From NCBI GenBank assembly GCA_009392775.1, contig VFFT01000098.1, positions 1 through 9,499 on the forward strand: a stretch of 9,499 nt of DNA, in the 5' to 3' direction. The notes under the pieces were generated by a model. That model had not been told where the DNA came from. It saw only the letters and a list, made by a program, of their open reading frames with translations, and made no database searches. The DNA comes from SAR202 cluster bacterium. GTDB lineage: Bacteria; Chloroflexota; Dehalococcoidia; UBA3495. Position 1 is the stretch's first letter. Every line of letters starts with the position of its first letter. The position numbers and the translations under genes are program-made. Positions 7,190-9,499 of the stretch are shown one piece after another.

Positions 7190-7681
7190 ATGTCTCTTAG
7201 CACTCACAATTTTTGCCCAACTTGTGGTGCCCAATTAAAGTCCGCACCTAACGAAGGTCAAACAAATTCCTCATGTTCAGGCTGCGGGCGTATTATTTAT
7301 TATGATCCGAAAGTAGCAGCCACAACCGTGATTGGTGATAACAATCAGGTGTTATTGGTAAAACGTGGAAATGAACCGGGCTATGGATTGTGGAGTCTAC
7401 CTGGTGGGTACGTGGACAGAGGTGAAATAGTAGAAGAGGCTGCTGCCCGAGAAGTGTTCGAAGAGACAGGGCTCAACATCGACATAACCCGCTTAATAGG
7501 GGTATTTTCCCAAAAGGACCACCCTGTGATTGTGATAGCTTTCTCTGGAGAGCGAATTTCTGGGGAACTACAAACGAGTGATGAGACATTAGCTGTTGAG
7601 TTTTTTGATATAGATGTTTTACCAGAAATGGCTTTTCCCAGAGACCAAGAGATTATTAAATCCTGGCTAGGTACCGCATAA
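7190..7681 (+). CDS. NUDIX hydrolase with N-terminal zinc ribbon
   Basis: Cytosolic Mg2+-dependent pyrophosphohydrolase of nucleoside-diphosphate derivatives, 163 residues. An N-terminal zinc ribbon uses Cys9-x2-Cys12 and Cys29-x2-Cys32 (CPTC and CSGC), followed by YYDPK and then the NUDIX fold. The NUDIX box at residues 73-95 fits G-x5-E-x7-R-E-U-x-E-E-x-G-U exactly, with REVFEETGL at its end. The ribbon-plus-NUDIX arrangement recalls NudC, but the protein is much shorter and lacks the NudC SQPWPFPxS motif, so NADH or NAD-cap hydrolysis is not indicated. ADP-ribose or a related sugar nucleotide is a reasonable guess. ATG 7190 is chosen for its GGGAG site; a TTG at 7130 would add 20 residues ahead of the ribbon that look non-conserved. 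It is a single gene followed directly by a strong inverted repeat. Confidence 0.93.
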   Translation: MSLSTHNFCPTCGAQLKSAPNEGQTNSSCSGCGRIIYYDPKVAATTVIGDNNQVLLVKRGNEPGYGLWSLPGGYVDRGEIVEEAAAREVFEETGLNIDITRLIGVFSQKDHPVIVIAFSGERISGELQTSDETLAVEFFDIDVLPEMAFPRDQEIIKSWLGTA

Positions 7682-7683
7682 AA

Positions 7684-7717
7684 AGTAAAGCACCATTGAT
7701 CTCAATGGTGCTTTACT
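7684..7717 (-). terminator. Perfect 16-bp inverted-repeat terminator between convergent genes
   Basis: AGTAAAGCACCATTGA is followed by two bases and then its exact reverse complement. In practice this is a 15-bp stem with a 4-nt loop. Read on the minus strand the stem is followed by a run of five T (ACTTTTTATG), making a textbook intrinsic terminator for the lyase gene, whose stop codon lies about 20 nt before it. On the plus strand the stem starts three bases after the NUDIX stop but is followed by CTCTGTT, a poor U-tract, so it may still work in both directions. Confidence 0.85.
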
Positions 7718-7737
7718 CTGTTGCCTGACTGGGTTAC

Positions 7738-8922
7738 CTAAGCTTTGGCTGGAAACCAATCCTGTTTCCAGGGAAAGTCCCCATTCGCGTCGTCGAATAA
7801 AGGTAATCCTTTTTCCAACCTATCGCGGTATGGGCTAGTGATCGGTTCAGCATAAGGATATATTCCACCCTCATATGCTCCCGCTCCCGTCTTGAAATGT
7901 TTTGCCTGATCCATAGTTTCTACGAATGGCATATTCATATCATAGAGCTTATCTAAGGTCTTTGGCCTAGGACCAGCCTTCGATACATGTCCATACAATT
8001 CCCTGCCAATGATACGCTCTGCCATCCAGACACAATCAATTAGCTTATCTATATCAACGCCCGTCTCTATACCCATATCTTCCATCATATGAATGATGTC
8101 TTCTGTAGGTGCCATACCCGTTGCACGACCATTTCCGCAGTAGGGGCATCCGCCATACCCGCCAATGGTCCCATCTAGTTCGAGAGTATCATCTGGACCT
8201 AGCGTAGTAATAGCTGCGTAAGCAGAAGCTATTGCCATATTTCTACCGTTGTGAAGATGAAGCCTAAAGTGATTTACTTCAGGCCAGCGCTCTTTAACCC
8301 TGTAAACACTCTCTTCAACCGCGGCCGGGTGACAATGGCTCATAGGATCTCCTAACGAGCAGCTAACCACATTTATACCAACCTCGTCCCACATAGAATG
8401 CTGTTTCTCAAGCAGAACCATCAGACTATCTACTGGAAACTCACCAAGGAAATTAGAACCCCAGCTAGCATTACAGCCGATACCTGCTTCCTTTATATTG
8501 AGCTCTTGAGCCTGGGCTATAATTTGAGGCCACCTTTCCATTTCCTGCATCTGGCTTCTGTTTGTATTCCTGCGTACGAATACATCACAGAAATGACAAC
8601 TCAACCGTGGGTATTTATCTCTTTCAATAGTCAAAGGAGGCGAATAAGCTCTGGCCCTTTCTACACCCCTAGAGTTCAATGCGAGTGCCGTATAGGTCAC
8701 ACCTGCTTTGGGTGTAAACTTGGTGACAATTTCATCGATTCTTTCCATCTGAGGAGTCCATTTCGGACTAACAAACGAGCCCACAACTATCTGCTGCAGC
8801 CCTGTCTCAGATAAGGCGTCCAGTAACTCCACCTTGTCGTCTACACCTATGTTTGCATCTTCTATTTGCATGCCTTCCCGCATGCCTTCTTCTTTATAAA
8901 GTATCTTTGGGTATTTACTCAT
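7738..8922 (-). CDS. HMG-CoA-lyase-like DRE-TIM metallolyase/carboxyltransferase, extended form
   Basis: Member of the DRE-TIM (HMGL-like, pyruvate-carboxyltransferase) superfamily: divalent-metal TIM-barrel enzymes that make or break C-C bonds in hydroxyacyl-CoAs or 2-oxo acids. It has 394 residues, against about 300-325 for HMG-CoA lyase. The barrel start EEGMREGMQIE (11-21) carries Arg15-Glu16 where HMG-CoA lyase has Arg-Asp (RDGLQ). HLHN with His222 and His224 is the metal-binding pair. GGYGGCPYCGNGRATG (254-269) corresponds to the glycine-rich loop, with Cys259 as the presumed catalytic cysteine. Extra cysteine pairs stand out: CHFC (109-112) and CPYC (259-262). About 90 residues extend past the barrel. 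AGGAG lies 6 nt before the ATG, and a strong promoter and terminator flank it as a single-gene unit. Substrate unknown; a hydroxyacyl-CoA is plausible given the nearby CoA-transferase. Confidence 0.88.
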   Translation of the reverse strand: MSKYPKILYKEEGMREGMQIEDANIGVDDKVELLDALSETGLQQIVVGSFVSPKWTPQMERIDEIVTKFTPKAGVTYTALALNSRGVERARAYSPPLTIERDKYPRLSCHFCDVFVRRNTNRSQMQEMERWPQIIAQAQELNIKEAGIGCNASWGSNFLGEFPVDSLMVLLEKQHSMWDEVGINVVSCSLGDPMSHCHPAAVEESVYRVKERWPEVNHFRLHLHNGRNMAIASAYAAITTLGPDDTLELDGTIGGYGGCPYCGNGRATGMAPTEDIIHMMEDMGIETGVDIDKLIDCVWMAERIIGRELYGHVSKAGPRPKTLDKLYDMNMPFVETMDQAKHFKTGAGAYEGGIYPYAEPITSPYRDRLEKGLPLFDDANGDFPWKQDWFPAKA

Positions 8923-8971
8923 AAATATCTCCTATCACTACTATAGGCCCATTCGCCGGGATTGTGCTGGA

Positions 8972-9001
8972 ATTGTATTGGCCACCAAGAGAGCTTGTCA
9001 A
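8972..9001 (-). promoter_or_regulatory. Strong sigma-70-type promoter for the lyase gene
   Basis: On the minus strand a perfect TTGACA (8996-9001) is followed after 18 nt by TACAAT (8972-8977, 5 of 6). Transcription would begin near 8965, about 43 nt before ATG 8922, whose AGGAG site is at 8929-8933. This is the best full promoter in the window. Confidence 0.6.
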
Positions 9002-9143
9002 GGACGCTAATAGCGGCCACCTCACCTGGATTTAAACCATTAACCCCAATCCAAATATAACAAATTCTTCGTCGCGTTGACTTTAACAAGCACTCAAACA
9101 AGTGGTTATTGAAAATCGATATGCAGATTTCCTAATAAAGGGA

Positions 9144-9172
9144 TTGCCACCTACACATGAGCAAATTACTAT
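9144..9172 (+). promoter_or_regulatory. Candidate promoter for the alpha/beta hydrolase gene
   Basis: TTGCCA (9144-9149, 5 of 6) is followed after 17 nt by TACTAT (9167-9172, 4 of 6). The predicted start near 9179 gives a leader of about 30 nt before ATG 9210. The surrounding sequence is AT-rich, so a chance match is possible. Confidence 0.42.
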
Positions 9173-9209
9173 TTATTACATATATTTATTTTGTACTTGG
9201 AGAAGGTAC

Positions 9210-9499
9210 ATGCCGAATCAAACTATCAATGGCTACGATATGCACTACGAAGTGTTCGGTACCGGACAGCCAACAGTCATTATTCACGGGGGATTAGGTG
9301 GCGGAGAAGGAAGCGCAAATATCGTCTCGCAACATGCAAAGCAACTCTCAGAATCCTGCCAGCTAGTAGTTTTTGACCGTAGAGCAGCCGGAAAATCAAA
9401 CTCTCCTTCAAGTGGATATTCCATAAAAAACTACTCCCAAGATGTATATCATTTACTAGCCCACCTCTCCATTGAGAGAGCTCATATTGTTGGCTCTTC
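9210..9499 (+). CDS. Alpha/beta hydrolase, N-terminal 96 residues (3' end beyond window)
   Basis: Start of an alpha/beta-hydrolase-fold enzyme, too incomplete to name a substrate; relatives include esterases, haloalkane and epoxide hydrolases and proline iminopeptidases. After MPNQTINGYDMHYEVFGTG comes the strand and oxyanion-hole segment VIIHGGLGG (23-31), then VVFDRRAAGKS (53-63), equivalent to the DxRGxGxS motif of the family. The last codons read HIVGSS, which is the beginning of the nucleophile elbow GxSxG, but the motif is cut by the window end. GGAG at 9199-9202 lies 7 nt before the ATG, fixing the start. The gene is divergent from the lyase, with its own candidate promoter. HGG and the FDRRAAGKS segment are clear enough to make the fold assignment firm. 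Confidence 0.88.
   Translation, partial: MPNQTINGYDMHYEVFGTGQPTVIIHGGLGGGEGSANIVSQHAKQLSESCQLVVFDRRAAGKSNSPSSGYSIKNYSQDVYHLLAHLSIERAHIVGS

Noticed and set aside
8398..8814. 138-codon plus-strand frame inside the lyase gene
   Set aside because: It is the antisense shadow of the lyase, which carries the HLHN and GGCPYC motifs in the same region.
9077..9082. TTGACT as a -35 element on the plus strand
   Set aside because: No -10-like hexamer lies 15-19 nt downstream.
8919..9101. 60-codon minus-strand frame ending in an ATGA overlap with the lyase start
   Set aside because: The overlap looks like a coupled leader gene, but the frame begins at a TTG and the lyase promoter (8972-9001) lies inside it, so the lyase transcript would not include its start. 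The residue composition is not protein-like.

Overview
The window is a densely packed bacterial chromosome segment of moderate GC, roughly in the mid-40s percent by eye. It holds ten protein-coding genes, two of them cut by the window edges. I see no rRNA, tRNA, CRISPR array, insertion sequence or phage gene. The gene set is a cation-pumping pyrophosphatase plus SDR, class III CoA-transferase, acetamidase/formamidase, HMG-CoA-lyase-like and alpha/beta-hydrolase genes. It fits an uncultured, catabolically versatile bacterium, perhaps a SAR202-like member of the Chloroflexota. That assignment is an inference from gene content only and is weak.

Layout. Positions 1-1596 (-) carry the first 532 codons of a membrane-bound pyrophosphatase (hppA), truncated by the window edge. 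A divergent spacer separates it from an SDR dehydrogenase (1762-2535, +). The SDR converges on a three-gene minus-strand operon, read right to left: class III CoA-transferase (4171-5388), a small Mre11/SbcD-like metallophosphoesterase (3458-4174, ATGA overlap) and an acetamidase/formamidase (2567-3439, 18-nt gap). A second divergent spacer contains a consensus extended -10 promoter for that operon. It leads to a ribokinase-type PfkB kinase (5567-6478, +), which converges on a six-helix membrane protein of unknown function (6509-7075, -). Next are a zinc-ribbon NUDIX hydrolase (7190-7681, +), a perfect 16-bp inverted-repeat terminator, an HMG-CoA-lyase-like DRE-TIM enzyme (7738-8922, -) with a strong sigma-70-type promoter, and the start of an alpha/beta hydrolase (9210-9499, +).

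How it works together. Apart from the CoA-transferase operon, strand alternates gene by gene, so most genes are separate transcription units. The CoA-transferase, acetamidase, SDR and lyase could belong to breakdown of small carboxylic acids or amides through CoA esters, but no substrate can be read from the sequence. The pyrophosphatase would recover energy from pyrophosphate. Its residues point to the K+-dependent, Na+-transporting type.

No gene-free stretch reaches 300 bases; the longest is 8923-9209 (287 bases), which holds two divergent promoters. I found no convincing new multi-gene system. The oddest features are the operon joining a nuclease-like phosphoesterase to CoA-ester and amide enzymes, the replaced metal-ligand position in that phosphoesterase, and the long, cysteine-rich form of the lyase.
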